This document shows, piece after piece, positions 1-14,932 of a stretch of 64,000 bases of DNA. The DNA lies in NCBI RefSeq assembly GCF_008630535.1, contig NZ_VWPH01000020.1:1-64000 (forward strand). The letters run 5' to 3'. Below the pieces are notes generated by a model, which worked only from the letters and a program-made list of their open reading frames with translations, was not told where the DNA came from and did not search any database. The DNA comes from Saccharopolyspora hirsuta (GTDB lineage: Bacteria > Actinomycetota > Actinomycetes > Mycobacteriales > Pseudonocardiaceae). The translations under genes and the position numbers were made by a program. Numbering within the stretch: the stretch's first letter is position 1; each line of letters begins with the position of its first letter.

Positions 1-60
1 GTCGGGGGCATACAAGAACACTAACCAAAACAGTCCGCTGTTGAGTTCTCAAAGAACACA
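1..60 (-). promoter_or_regulatory. rRNA operon leader (antitermination region); 16S gene lies off the left edge
   Basis: On the minus strand, positions 56-41 read TTCTTTGAGAACTCAA. This string is characteristic of the precursor leader just upstream of 16S rRNA in mycobacteria and relatives, where it carries the boxA-type antitermination and processing signals. The 16S gene itself would begin to the left of position 1 and cannot be seen. The leader follows tyrS on the same strand. I rely on recall of the leader motif, not an alignment. Confidence 0.6.
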
Positions 61-138
61 CCCACACCATCACCCACAACCACTCACGGCCGTGCAGCTC
101 CGGGGAGCATTTCCTCTGTTCGCTTTCTTGTGCCGGTA

Positions 139-335
139 ACTCTAGCAGGCCCATTTCTCGGTGTTTCAGGGGGGGGTACCCCGCCGTCCCACCGTCGAAA
201 TCCCGGCTCGCTATTCGTCCCGACCGCAGTCAAGCGCATTCTCATCAAAGATCTGGGTGGGATTCCGAATCCGCACCCCGGGGCGCACTGGCCCGCGGCT
301 GCATTTCCGGTTTCCCGATCGAGGCGCCCACTCTA
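139..335 (-). promoter_or_regulatory. Possible secondary rRNA promoters (two TAGAGT -10 elements)
   Basis: The minus strand shows TAGAGT at 144-139 and again at 335-330, a common actinobacterial -10 sequence. Neither has a convincing -35 at 17 bp. Tandem promoters upstream of rRNA operons are usual in this group, so these are plausible weaker or differently recognised promoters. Nothing else recognisable lies between 60 and 418. Confidence 0.3.
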
Positions 336-418
336 CCACCCTTAGATGGGAGCTTGGTTCGCTACCCCGCGTCAGGCTCGGCCCGGTTTTCCCGGCCCGC
401 GTCGCGCTGACTCCAAAC

Positions 419-447
419 AATTTACGCGCCGATCCGCACCAAGTCAA
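419..447 (-). promoter_or_regulatory. Candidate main rRNA promoter
   Basis: The minus strand carries TTGACT (447-442), a 17-bp spacer and TAAATT (424-419), a good sigma-70-type promoter. It points toward the rRNA leader at 1-60 and sits just past the tyrS terminator hairpin, which suits an independent rRNA promoter. Confidence 0.5.
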
Positions 448-456
448 ATCGGCGGG

Positions 457-512
457 AATCAGCACCGGAAGGAAGCGAACACGCAGGTCAGCGCCCCGTT
501 CCGGTGCTGATT
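457..512 (-). terminator. tyrS transcription terminator hairpin
   Basis: AATCAGCACCGGAA (457-470) and TTCCGGTGCTGATT (499-512) form a perfect 14-bp stem around a 28-nt loop. It starts a few bases after the tyrS stop codon. There is no U-tract, which is common for actinobacterial terminators. It separates tyrS from the rRNA promoter region. Confidence 0.6.
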
Positions 513-517
513 ACAGG

Positions 518-1792
518 CTAGTGCACGACCCGAACACCCGCAGTGTGACGCTTGCCACGGCGAATGACCAGCCACCGGCCGTGGAGCAGCTCCTCCTTGC
601 TCGGAGACCACTCCTCATCAGCGATCTTGGTGTTGTTGACGTACGCGCCGCCCTCCTTGATGGTGCGCCGCGCCGCCCCCTTGCCGTTCGCCAGACCGGT
701 CTCCACCAGCAGGTCGACCAGGGTCGGGTTGTCCGCGAGCCGGGCCTCGGCGCTGGGCACCGCGGCCATCGCCGCGTCCAACGTCGCCTCGTCCAGCTCG
801 GTCAGCTCCCCGCGGCCGAACAGCGCCTGGCTGGCCGCGACCACCTTCCGCGTGGCGTCCTCGCCGTGGACGAGCGTGGTGAGCTCCTCGGCGAGGCGCT
901 TCTGCGCCGCGCGCAGCTGCGGCTTCTCCGCGGTGGTGCGCTCCAGCTCGGCGATCTCCTCCTGGCTGAGGAAGGTGAACAGCCGCAGGTACTTCGCCAC
1001 GTCCGCGTCGGCGGCGTTCACGAAGTACTGGTACCAGGCGTACGGCGTGGTCATCGTCGGGTCGAGCCAGACGTTCCCGCCGCCGGTGGACTTGCCGAAC
1101 TTGCGCCCCTCCGAGTCGGTGACCAGCGGGAGGGTCAGCGCGTGCGCGGCGACGCCCTCCTGCTTCCGGACCAGGTCGACGCCGGCGATGATGTTGCCCC
1201 ACTGGTCCGAGCCGCCGAGCTGCAGCCGCGTGCCGTACTTGCGGTTGAGCTGCACGTAGTCGTTGGCCTGCAGCAGCATGTAGCTGAACTCGGTGTAGGA
1301 GATGCCGTCGGTCTCCAGCCGCCGCTTGACCGTCTCCCGGGCGAGCATGGTGTTCACCGAGAAGTGCTTGCCGATGTCCCGCAGGAACGTCGTGACCGGC
1401 AGGTCGGCGGTCCAGTGCGCGTTGTTCTCCATGATCGCGCCGGTCGGCGAGTCGTCGAAGTCGACGAACGCGGACAGCTGGGCGCGGATCTTCTCGGTCC
1501 ACTCCTGCACGGTGTTCTCGTCGTGCAGGTTGCGCTCGCCGACGTCGCGCGGGTCGCCGATCAGCCCGGTGGCGCCCCCGGCCAGCACCACCGGTCGGTG
1601 ACCGGCCTGCTGGAAGCGGCGCAGGGTCAGGATCGGGATCAGGTGGCCGGCGTGCAGGCTGGGTCCGGTCGGGTCGAAACCGGCATAGAGGGTGAGCGGC
1701 CCCTGGTCGAGTTCCCGTCGCAGCGAGTCGAGGTCGGTGGATTGCGCGATCAGTCCGCGCCAGGTCAGCTCGTCGAGGATGTTCTCACTCAC
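518..1792 (-). CDS. tyrS: Tyrosyl-tRNA synthetase
   Basis: A 424-aa class I synthetase that charges tRNA-Tyr in the cytoplasm. The HIGH-type motif appears as HAGHL near residue 47, and KFGKS near residue 230 is the KMSKS-type loop. The C-terminal part (about 350-420) is the S4-like RNA-binding domain. Length is normal for the bacterial TyrRS family. It lies 33 nt downstream of mpg on the same strand, so it is probably transcribed with mpg and perhaps the arg operon, and it is followed by a strong hairpin before the rRNA promoters. The ATG at 1792 gives the expected N-terminus. Confidence 0.97.
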   Translation of the reverse strand: MSENILDELTWRGLIAQSTDLDSLRRELDQGPLTLYAGFDPTGPSLHAGHLIPILTLRRFQQAGHRPVVLAGGATGLIGDPRDVGERNLHDENTVQEWTEKIRAQLSAFVDFDDSPTGAIMENNAHWTADLPVTTFLRDIGKHFSVNTMLARETVKRRLETDGISYTEFSYMLLQANDYVQLNRKYGTRLQLGGSDQWGNIIAGVDLVRKQEGVAAHALTLPLVTDSEGRKFGKSTGGGNVWLDPTMTTPYAWYQYFVNAADADVAKYLRLFTFLSQEEIAELERTTAEKPQLRAAQKRLAEELTTLVHGEDATRKVVAASQALFGRGELTELDEATLDAAMAAVPSAEARLADNPTLVDLLVETGLANGKGAARRTIKEGGAYVNNTKIADEEWSPSKEELLHGRWLVIRRGKRHTAGVRVVH

Positions 1793-1825
1793 GCCTGCCA
1801 GTCTCGCTCATGCGGGCAACCGGGT

Positions 1826-2449
1826 TTACGCCCGGGCCTGGACCCTGCGGCGCGTCCCGCGCCGGTAGGCGCTGACCGCCGCCGAGCCGTCCACCCAGGT
1901 CCGCCACGGCAGGTCCATCGCGGCGGCCACGCCGACGCGCGGGCCGCTGCGGATGTCGTCCTCGGCGACCTGCGCGCCGTTGACCAGCCGGATGGGTGAG
2001 TCCGGGTCGGTGAGGTCGATGCCGTTGTGCTCGCGGGTGATGCCCAGCACGCCGGCCAGCCGGGCCGGGCCGCTGGCCAGCTGGACGTCCTTGCGGACCG
2101 CCGGGCGCCGGGAGCGCGCGAGGTCCAGGCCGGTGGTGATCTCCCCGGCGCGGAGCAGGACCGCGCCGGGGACGCCGTCGGTCAGGCACACCACGTTGAT
2201 GCAGAAGTGCATGCCGTAGACGAAGTACACGTAGAGGTGGCCTGCCGGGCCGAACATCACCGCGTTGCGCTCGGTCCGGCCGCGGTAGCAGTGCGACGCG
2301 GGATCGTCCAGGCCTCGGTAGGCCTCCACCTCGACCAAGCGCACGCCGACCTCGCCCTCGGGGCTGTTCGAGCGCAGCTCGCAGCCGAGGAGCCGTCGAG
2401 CCACCCACAGCGGGTCGAGGGCGAGTTCGTCGCGTGTCACCTGACTCAC
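1826..2449 (-). CDS. mpg: DNA-3-methyladenine glycosylase (Mpg/AAG family)
   Basis: A 207-aa monofunctional glycosylase that excises alkylated purines in base excision repair. Family hallmarks include VEVEAYRG with the catalytic Glu near residue 40, ASHCYRGRTERNAVMFGPAGH near 52-71, and the YFVYGMHFCINVVC block near 75-90. Length fits the bacterial AAG family. It sits 34 nt downstream of argH and 33 nt upstream of tyrS, all on the minus strand. As I recall, mpg-tyrS downstream of the arg genes is conserved in mycobacteria. Confidence 0.93.
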   Translation of the reverse strand: MSQVTRDELALDPLWVARRLLGCELRSNSPEGEVGVRLVEVEAYRGLDDPASHCYRGRTERNAVMFGPAGHLYVYFVYGMHFCINVVCLTDGVPGAVLLRAGEITTGLDLARSRRPAVRKDVQLASGPARLAGVLGITREHNGIDLTDPDSPIRLVNGAQVAEDDIRSGPRVGVAAAMDLPWRTWVDGSAAVSAYRRGTRRRVQARA

Positions 2450-2483
2450 GGGATAGACAGTACCGGTCGTGTCTGAACCGTGA

Positions 2484-4894
<2,411 letters not shown>

Positions 4895-4946
4895 CTGCTC
4901 TGCTCCTCGGTGGTGGCGCGGATCGGCGCTCACCAATCCGCGGACT

Positions 4947-7577
<2,631 letters not shown>

Positions 7578-7578
<1 letters not shown>

Positions 7579-8489
7579 CACTTCTCCTCGGCGTTCTGGC
7601 TCGGCAGCACCATGGTCCCGATGCCGGCGCTGGTGAAGACCTCCAGCAGCACGGAGTGCGCGAGGCGGCCGTCGATGACGTGCGCCCGCGGGACTCCGCC
7701 GCGCACCGCGCGCAGGCACGCCTCCATCTTGGGGACCATGCCGGAGGCCAGGTTCGGCAGCAGTTCCGCGAGCTGGTCGGCGTCGAGCCGGGACACCAGC
7801 GAGGAGCGGTCCGGCCAGTTCGTGTAGAGGCCCTCGACATCGGTGAGCACCACCAGCTTCTCGGCGCCGAGCGCCACGGCCAGCGCTCCGGCGGCGGTGT
7901 CGGCGTTGACGTTGTGCACCACGCCGTCGGCGTCGGGGGCGACGGTGGACACCACCGGGATGCGCCCGGCCTTGATCAGGTCCAGCACCGCGTCGGGGTT
8001 GACCGAGACCACGTCGCCGACCAGGCCGACGTCCACCGCTTCGCCGTCGACGGTGGCGGTGCGGCGCTCGGCGGTGAACAGCCGGGCGTCCTCGCCGGAC
8101 ATGCCGACCGCGTGCGGGCCGTGCTGGTTGATCAGGCCGACGAGCTCGCGCCCGACCTGGCCGACCAGCACCATCCGGACCACGTCCATGGTCTCCGGGG
8201 AGGTCACCCGCAGGCCGCCGCGGAACTCCCCCTCCATGCCGAGGCGGTCGAGCATCGAGGTGATCTGCGGGCCGCCGCCGTGCACCACCACCGGGTGCAG
8301 CCCGGCCAGGCGCAGGAACACCATGTCGGTGGCGAAGGCCTGCTTGAGCTCGTCGTCGACCATCGCGTTGCCGCCGTACTTGACCACGATGGTGGCGCCG
8401 TGGAAGCGCTGGAGCCACGGGAGCGCTTCGACCAGCACGCTGGCCTTCTCCGCTGCGGTGGCCAGCCGGTCGGTGGTTTCTGGGGTCAT
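7578..8489 (-). CDS. argB: Acetylglutamate kinase
   Basis: A 303-aa amino acid kinase that phosphorylates N-acetylglutamate. It has VVKYGGNAM near 34-42, [10 protein letters not shown] near 68, and a C-terminal region with [12 protein letters not shown] and [14 protein letters not shown]. The N-terminal extension before the kinase core (about 30 residues, [10 protein letters not shown]) resembles the helix used by arginine-inhibited hexameric enzymes, so feedback inhibition by arginine is likely (inference). Its start overlaps the argJ stop by ATGA. Confidence 0.96.
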
Positions 8490-9646
8490 GACGAGTACGC
8501 GCTGTTCTCTTCGACGTAGGCGTGGGACAGGTCGGTGCTCAGGATGGTCGCGGTGTGCTCGCCGAGGTGCAGGTCCACCACGATCTCGACCTCGCGCCCG
8601 GACAGGTCGGCCTCGCTGCGGTCGCGGGCCTTGGTGCCGTTGGCGTAGAGGGTGACGCCGTTGGTGGCGATCTCCAGCTCGGCCGGGTCGATCTCGGCGT
8701 CCACCCGGCCGAGCGCCATCGCGATCCGGCCCCAGTTCGGGTCGGAGCCGAAGATCGCGGTCTTGACCAGGTTGTCCTCGGCGATGGTGCGGCCGATGGC
8801 GACCGCGTCGGCTTCGCTGACCGCGCCGCGCACGGTGATGTCGATGGTCTTGGTGACGCCCTCGGCGTCGCCCTGCAGCTGCCGGACCAGGTCGGTGCAG
8901 ACGGTGGTGAGCAGCGCGGTGAAGTCCTCTTTGAACACCTCGACGCCGGAGGCGCCGGAGGCCAGCACCAGCACGGTGTCGTTGGTGGAGGTGCCGCCGT
9001 CGACGTCGAGCCGGTCGAAGGTGACCCGGGTGGCCGCGCGCAGCGCCTCGTCCAGGTCGTCGCCGCTGATCACCGCGTCGGTGGTGAGGACGCTGAGCAT
9101 GGTGGCCAGGTTCGGCGCGAGCATCCCGGCGCCCTTGGCGAAGCCGCCGATCGACCAGCCCGCGTCGTGCTGCCCGAAGGCCTGCTTGGGCTTGGTGTCG
9201 GTGGTGAGCACCGCGGTGGCCGCGTCGAGACCGGCCTGCTCGTCGGCGGCCAGCGCACCGGCGGCGGTGTCGACGCCGGGCAGCAGCGCGTCCATCGGGA
9301 GCCGCTCGCCGATCAGGCCGGTCGAGCAGACCGCCACCTCGATGGCGCCGACGCCGAGCACGTCGGCGACCTTCTCCGCGGTGGCGTGGGTGTCCTGGAA
9401 GCCCTCCGGGCCGGTGCAGGCGTTGGCGCAGCCGGAGTTGAGCACCACCGCGCGCAGCTTGCGCTCCTTGAGCACCTGCTGCGACCACAGGACGGGCGCG
9501 GCCTTGACCTTGTTGGTGGTGAACACCCCGGCCGCGGCCTGCTGCGGCCCGTCGTTGACGACGAGCGCGAGATCGCGCTTGTCCCCGGCCTTGATCCCGG
9601 CGGCCACCCCGGCCGCCCGGAAACCGGCAGGTCCGGTCACGCTCAT
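8486..9646 (-). CDS. argJ: Bifunctional ornithine acetyltransferase / N-acetylglutamate synthase
   Basis: A 386-aa ArgJ that recycles the acetyl group from N-acetylornithine to glutamate. The autocleavage site is visible as [17 protein letters not shown] (near 176-192), where the family cuts before the Thr of ATM to make alpha and beta chains. [14 protein letters not shown] near 69-82 and GSDPNWGRI near 298 are family marks. Whether it also makes acetylglutamate from acetyl-CoA cannot be told from sequence. No argA-type synthase is in the window. Confidence 0.96.
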   Translation of the reverse strand: MSVTGPAGFRAAGVAAGIKAGDKRDLALVVNDGPQQAAAGVFTTNKVKAAPVLWSQQVLKERKLRAVVLNSGCANACTGPEGFQDTHATAEKVADVLGVGAIEVAVCSTGLIGERLPMDALLPGVDTAAGALAADEQAGLDAATAVLTTDTKPKQAFGQHDAGWSIGGFAKGAGMLAPNLATMLSVLTTDAVISGDDLDEALRAATRVTFDRLDVDGGTSTNDTVLVLASGASGVEVFKEDFTALLTTVCTDLVRQLQGDAEGVTKTIDITVRGAVSEADAVAIGRTIAEDNLVKTAIFGSDPNWGRIAMALGRVDAEIDPAELEIATNGVTLYANGTKARDRSEADLSGREVEIVVDLHLGEHTATILSTDLSHAYVEENSAYSS

Positions 9647-9662
9647 TTGCTCTCCTCGGTGG

Positions 9663-11119
<1,457 letters not shown>

Positions 11120-11201
11120 ACGGGCGTTCGTCACGCCCTCCCGATCCTGCCACCGCACGGCGCCGCGAAGCCCTCCGCCACCTGGATCCGGAACCTGCAC
11201 C

Positions 11202-11522
11202 TCAGAGCCAGACCAACTGGAGATCGCGGATCAGCGAGAAGCACTCCAGCGCACCCTCGGCGGAGTCGGAGTTACCGGTCCAGCCGTCCGGGCTGACGAA
11301 CACCGCCCCTGGCCCGGAGCCACCGGACTCCCGGCCGAAGTCCAAGCCCCACAGGTAGATGTGCGCATCGGTGACCTTGTCGCCAGCTCGCTCGACCTCG
11401 CACAACGCGAACTTCCTCGGCTGCTGCGCTCCGGCCAGATCCGCCAGCACCGCCGGAAGCTCATCCTCACCCCAAGGCCCCAGCGAAAGACACTCCGACA
11501 TCCCGACTCCCATCTGCGACAT
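11202..11522 (-). CDS. Small hypothetical protein divergent from XRE regulator
   Basis: I do not recognise this family. The protein is 106 or 99 aa depending on the start: ATG at 11522 and ATG at 11501 are in the same frame and each is preceded by GGAGTCGGG, because a 21-bp tandem duplication copied the start region. The mature part is acidic, with aromatic C-terminal residues (LQLVWL), and no signal peptide, membrane segment or metal motif. It has its own promoter with a palindrome in the spacer (11558-11586), facing away from the XRE gene. It may be the controlled partner of the XRE/DUF397 pair. Confidence 0.6.
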   Translation of the reverse strand: MSQMGVGMSECLSLGPWGEDELPAVLADLAGAQQPRKFALCEVERAGDKVTDAHIYLWGLDFGRESGGSGPGAVFVSPDGWTGNSDSAEGALECFSLIRDLQLVWL

Positions 11523-11538
11523 CCCGACTCCTATCTGC
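11497..11538 (-). repeat. 21-bp tandem duplication of a translation start region
   Basis: Units 11497-11517 and 11518-11538 are identical except for one C/T difference at unit position 15. Each holds a GGAG ribosome-binding core, a 5-nt spacer and an ATG on the minus strand. Because 21 is a multiple of three, both starts read the same frame. Confidence 0.85.
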
Positions 11539-11557
11539 CAATCGACTTGCAAATCGG

Positions 11558-11586
11558 AATCTAGCTGGAATGATTCCAACAGTCAT
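11558..11586 (-). promoter_or_regulatory. Promoter of the small protein with palindromic operator
   Basis: Minus-strand ATGACT (11586-11581), a 17-bp spacer and TAGATT (11563-11558) form a promoter. The spacer contains the perfect palindrome TGGAATGATTCCA (11566-11578). This is a natural place for the adjacent XRE-family protein to bind, which would repress the minus-strand gene and may also affect its own divergent transcription. Confidence 0.5.
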
Positions 11587-11638
11587 TTACCGAATCAGGT
11601 GATCCGCTGGAGATCGTTGACCTGCGAGGATGAACGTC

Positions 11639-12496
11639 ATGCCGCCCGCACCTGACCCGCGCATGCTGCGCATCCAGCTCGGCATCGAACTGCGCCGCCT
11701 CCGCGAGCAAGCAGACCGCAGCACCTTCGAAGCAGCCGACGCCCTCGGCTGCAAACAACCGAAGATCAGCAAGATCGAGAATGGTCACCAGGGCATGAAG
11801 CTCGATGAAGTCGCGCGACTGCTCGACTTCTACGAAGCGACCGCGCAGCAGCGCACCTACCTGCTCGACCTTGCCCAGCGCCTCCCCAAGCGCGCCAAGC
11901 CGAAGGTCTACCACCGGGACTCGGTTCCCGACTGGGTGCAACGGTTCTTCGCGCTGGAATCCGAAGCCACCGAGATGAAGATCTACGAAGTGGAGATCGT
12001 CACCGGGCTCTTCCAGACAGAGGATTACGCTCGCGCGACACTGCGCGCATGGGAGCCAGCGGCGGATCCTCGCCTGGTCGAGAACCACGTGAAGACCCGG
12101 ATGGAGCGGAAAGCAGTGCTCACCCGGACCAATCGGCCGCTGGACCTTCAGGTCGTGCTGTCAGAGTCGGCGCTGCATCGCGTTCAGGGCGGCAAGGAGG
12201 TGATGCGTGACCAGCTCGATCATCTGCAGGAACTCTCGGAACTCCCGAACATCAGGCTCCAGGTCCTGCCCTTCGAATCGGGCCGGATCGCGGTCACCTC
12301 GTCGGTGGCGTTGATGCACCTCGCCGAACAGCAGGTCTCGACGGTCTACCTCGAAGACTTCTTCGGTGCTACATATCTGTGGGAAGCAGCGGAATACACT
12401 CGCTACAGCGTCATCTTCGAGCGACTGAGCGCAGCCGCACTCAGCGTCCCGGAAACCAGGCGACTCATCGCTCAGGTAACGAAGAACTACCGGTGA
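11639..12496 (+). CDS. XRE-family helix-turn-helix regulator (DUF5753 type)
   Basis: A 285-aa protein. The N-terminal HTH spans about residues 8-62, with a recognition region around LGCKQPKISKIENG. It is followed by a ~180-residue C-terminal domain of the DUF5753 kind (VPDWVQRFFALESEAT, then IYEVEIVTGLFQTEDYARA). Such proteins are numerous in filamentous actinomycetes and are usually paired with a DUF397 protein, as here, 15 nt downstream. I prefer the ATG at 11639 over the one at 11630 because GAGGA then lies 8 nt upstream. Probable autoregulated transcription factor; its signal is unknown. Confidence 0.88.
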   Translation: MPPAPDPRMLRIQLGIELRRLREQADRSTFEAADALGCKQPKISKIENGHQGMKLDEVARLLDFYEATAQQRTYLLDLAQRLPKRAKPKVYHRDSVPDWVQRFFALESEATEMKIYEVEIVTGLFQTEDYARATLRAWEPAADPRLVENHVKTRMERKAVLTRTNRPLDLQVVLSESALHRVQGGKEVMRDQLDHLQELSELPNIRLQVLPFESGRIAVTSSVALMHLAEQQVSTVYLEDFFGATYLWEAAEYTRYSVIFERLSAAALSVPETRRLIAQVTKNYR

Positions 12497-12511
12497 ACGC
12501 CAGGAGGAGCC

Positions 12512-12703
12512 GTGCCCGTTTTACCCGCCGACCACATCGAGTGGCGCAAGTCCAGCTACAGCCAGGGCAACGGTGGCGTTTGCGTCGAAGTCGCTGTTCA
12601 GCCCACCGTTGTCGGCGTGCGTGATTCCAAGGACCCCGACGGTCCGGTGCTGGTGTTCAGCCCCGGCGTGTTCGCGCAGTTCCTCGGCTCTTTGCAGAGT
12701 TAG
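12512..12703 (+). CDS. DUF397 small protein, carries a TTA codon
   Basis: A 63-aa DUF397 protein. IEWRKSSYSQGNGGVCVEVA (near 9-28) and VGVRDSKDP are the family signature. DUF397 proteins are encoded next to XRE regulators and are thought to modulate them. The GTG start is preceded by AGGAGG. Codon 4 is TTA (12521-12523), very rare in this GC-rich coding and read only by the bldA leucyl tRNA in streptomycetes. That would tie expression to development if this host uses bldA in the same way. Confidence 0.9.
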   Translation: MPVLPADHIEWRKSSYSQGNGGVCVEVAVQPTVVGVRDSKDPDGPVLVFSPGVFAQFLGSLQS

Positions 12704-12722
12704 GCAGCAGGTCTGCAGGTCA

Positions 12723-12759
12723 GGGCCCGTGAGCGCTCCCCGGGAACGCTCACGGGCCC
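12723..12759. terminator. Bidirectional hairpin between DUF397 and FAD oxidase genes
   Basis: GGGCCCGTGAGCG (12723-12735) pairs perfectly with CGCTCACGGGCCC (12747-12759) across an 11-nt loop. It lies between two convergent genes, so it can terminate both. There is no U-tract. Confidence 0.7.
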
Positions 12760-12765
12760 GGTCGG

Positions 12766-14154
12766 CTACCGGTCGATCCTCGGTTTGCTCGTGCCGGGGG
12801 CCAGGCCGGTGTCGGCGTGGATTCCCGGGTCGGTGAAGGAGCCGATCGAGTAGATCCGGGCACCCCGGTCGAGCGCGAAGGCGTGCAGGTCGTGGAGGGT
12901 CCGCACCGCTTCCTCGGCCTCGTCGGCGGAGGGGAAGTCCAGCAGGCAGTCCATCAGCCAGTACTTGTCCCCGCCGCCCTCGGGAAGCGGCGGGTTGCGG
13001 CGCCCGGCCGCGTCCATGGCGGCCCGGTCCTTGACCGCCAGCAGCACCACCGAGGTGGGGCTGATGAGCGGCTGCACGCGCGGCAGGGCTTCCGGCAGGA
13101 CCTCGGTCACCTGGTCGTCGGTCATGATCCAGTCCGCCCAGGCCTTGGGGAGCTCGTTCCAGCCCAGCTGCTTCTCGGCGAAGTCGTACATCGGGTCCGC
13201 CAGCCCGAGGACGAAGTCGAGGTAGCTGCGGTCCTGGACCTCGGGCTCCCCGTCGCCGTAGCCCGCGAGAAGCTGCGCGCAGTCGATGCCGCGGGCCTCG
13301 GGGTCGTAGACGTCGACCTCCAGCCAGGCGATCTGCACGTCGGGATGCTTCCAGGTGACGTGCAGCTCGTCGGGTTCCGGCCGCTCGGACAGGGTCCGCA
13401 GGGCGTTGCACGCGGCCTCGGCGGAGTTGAACGGCACCGTGTACGTGCTCACTCGGCTCGGCGCCGGGACCAGGTCCACCCAGAGCCGGGTGATGATCCC
13501 GTGCTGCCCGACGCCGCCGAGCACGGCGTTGTACACCTCCGCGTTCTCGTCCGCGCTACACAGGAGCCGCTGGCCGTCGGGGGTGACCACCTCCATCCGG
13601 GGCACGGCGGCGCCGAACACCCCGCTGCGCACGATGGCGCTCCAGCCGCCGACGGCGGCGAAGCCGCCCGCCGACAGGGTGGTGCGACCGGGGTAGCCGG
13701 TGCTGACCCGGGCCTGGTGCTTGTCGGCGGCGATGGCGACGTCGGTCAGCAGCACCCCGGCATCGATCTCGATCGTCCCGCTCGAACCGTCCGCCCCGGG
13801 CGGGACGACCGAGTGGATGCGGTTCAGCCGCAGCATGTCGATGGCGATCCCGTCGGCGGCCAGCGCCTGCCCGCCGACGGTGTGCTGGTTGCCCTGCGCG
13901 GCGCACGGGATCCCGTGCTGGTGCGCGAACCGCACCACGGCCTCGACGTCACCGGCTCCGGCCGGGCGCAGCACCGCACCGGGCAGCGCCTCCACCCGGC
14001 TGCCGCGGTCCTTTCCGGCTGCTCGCCGGGCTTCGGCGTCCACGACGAGTTCGCCGCCGTCGGGGAGCTCGGGCGCTGAAACCCAGTCGGAAGTACCGTC
14101 GTCCGGCCCCCAGAGCAGGGTTCGCGGGTTGATGCCCAGTCCGCCTCTCGTCAC
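12766..14154 (-). CDS. FAD-dependent oxidoreductase (PCMH-type, cytokinin-oxidase-like)
   Basis: A 462-aa flavoprotein of the p-cresol methylhydroxylase/vanillyl-alcohol oxidase superfamily. The FAD-binding domain (about 45-220) shows LRPAGAGDVEAVVRFAHQHG, the GNQHTVGGQAL loop, GYPGRTTLSAGGFAAVGGWS and VVTPDGQRL. The layout of this half is like cytokinin dehydrogenases, but the substrate cannot be named. There is no signal peptide with the chosen GTG at 14154, preferred because GGAGGGG lies 8 nt upstream. It stands alone between convergent and divergent neighbours, with a palindrome in its promoter region (14182-14198). Confidence 0.8.
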   Translation of the reverse strand: MTRGGLGINPRTLLWGPDDGTSDWVSAPELPDGGELVVDAEARRAAGKDRGSRVEALPGAVLRPAGAGDVEAVVRFAHQHGIPCAAQGNQHTVGGQALAADGIAIDMLRLNRIHSVVPPGADGSSGTIEIDAGVLLTDVAIAADKHQARVSTGYPGRTTLSAGGFAAVGGWSAIVRSGVFGAAVPRMEVVTPDGQRLLCSADENAEVYNAVLGGVGQHGIITRLWVDLVPAPSRVSTYTVPFNSAEAACNALRTLSERPEPDELHVTWKHPDVQIAWLEVDVYDPEARGIDCAQLLAGYGDGEPEVQDRSYLDFVLGLADPMYDFAEKQLGWNELPKAWADWIMTDDQVTEVLPEALPRVQPLISPTSVVLLAVKDRAAMDAAGRRNPPLPEGGGDKYWLMDCLLDFPSADEAEEAVRTLHDLHAFALDRGARIYSIGSFTDPGIHADTGLAPGTSKPRIDR

Positions 14155-14181
14155 TGCAGGTCCCCTCCCAGCACTACGCGC

Positions 14182-14198
14182 GAGCATGATCAATGCTC
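14182..14198. promoter_or_regulatory. Palindromic operator candidate before the FAD oxidase gene
   Basis: GAGCAT-GATCA-ATGCTC is a perfect 6-bp inverted repeat with a 5-nt centre, 28 bp upstream of the GTG start. No cognate regulator is evident nearby. Confidence 0.35.
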
Positions 14199-14335
14199 AA
14201 GCAACTATCGCTGCTGAGTCCGCTCCGGGGAAGGGTTGGCGTCGCCACGTCAACCCTGCCCACCCGCCGCGGAGTGCTGTGGCTCACCCGACCCCCTTGC
14301 GAGATCGCCGGGGCGGCACGGGATCATCGTTGCTG

Positions 14336-14923
14336 ATGACGATGATCCCGCCCCGCCCCAGTGCGGTGGACCACCGAGCTTCGCGGCCGACTTCCGGCTG
14401 GGTGGGACGGCGGGTGCGGTTGCGCGGCATCGAACCGGCCGACCGGCGCACCCTGATCGGCTTCGACCGGGAGTCCGCGCGCGAGGGACCGCCGCAGTTC
14501 GACGGCTACCGGCACTGGGCGGCGCACCGCGCCGACCACCTCGACCCCGGCGAGGACCTCCAGCTGGCGATCGAGACCCGCCGCGACCGCGCCCTGGTCG
14601 GGTCGCTGTCGACCAGCCAGCCGGAACCGGGCACCTTCAGCTACGGCATCGGGATCGGCCCGCGGCACCGCCGCCACGGCTACGCCGACGACGCGATCAG
14701 CACGCTGCTCGGCTACATGTTCAACCACCGCCGCTTCACCAAGTGCGAGGTCGGCATCTACGGCTGCAACACGGCGTCCCTCGCCCTGCACGCCAAGCTC
14801 GGCTTCCGCGAGGAGGGCCGCCTCCGCGACCCGGAGTTCCTCTGCGGCGGAGCCCAGTACCTGGTCGTGATGGGCATCACCGCCGAGGAGTTCGCCACCC
14901 GCCACCTCCCCCGCGCCCGCTGA
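14336..14923 (+). CDS. GNAT-family N-acetyltransferase
   Basis: A 195-aa acetyltransferase of the RimJ/RimL-like type. The core runs from RRVRLRGIEPADRRTL (near 25) to GFREEGRLRD. The acetyl-CoA-binding segment is GIGPRHRRHGYADDAISTLL (near 108-127), with a motif B-like NTASLALHAKLGF near 150. Substrate unknown. The ATG at 14336 has only a weak ribosome site; a start at the next ATG (two codons on) is equally possible. It ends 9 nt before the end of the convergent STAND gene. Confidence 0.85.
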   Translation: MTMIPPRPSAVDHRASRPTSGWVGRRVRLRGIEPADRRTLIGFDRESAREGPPQFDGYRHWAAHRADHLDPGEDLQLAIETRRDRALVGSLSTSQPEPGTFSYGIGIGPRHRRHGYADDAISTLLGYMFNHRRFTKCEVGIYGCNTASLALHAKLGFREEGRLRDPEFLCGGAQYLVVMGITAEEFATRHLPRAR

Positions 14924-14932
14924 CCTCAGCGG

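Noticed and set aside
161-1999. Long open frame on the plus strand opposite tyrS
   Set aside because: It is an antisense open frame produced by GC-rich codon bias. The protein is low-complexity Arg/Gly/Ala/Val and the tyrS frame is certain.
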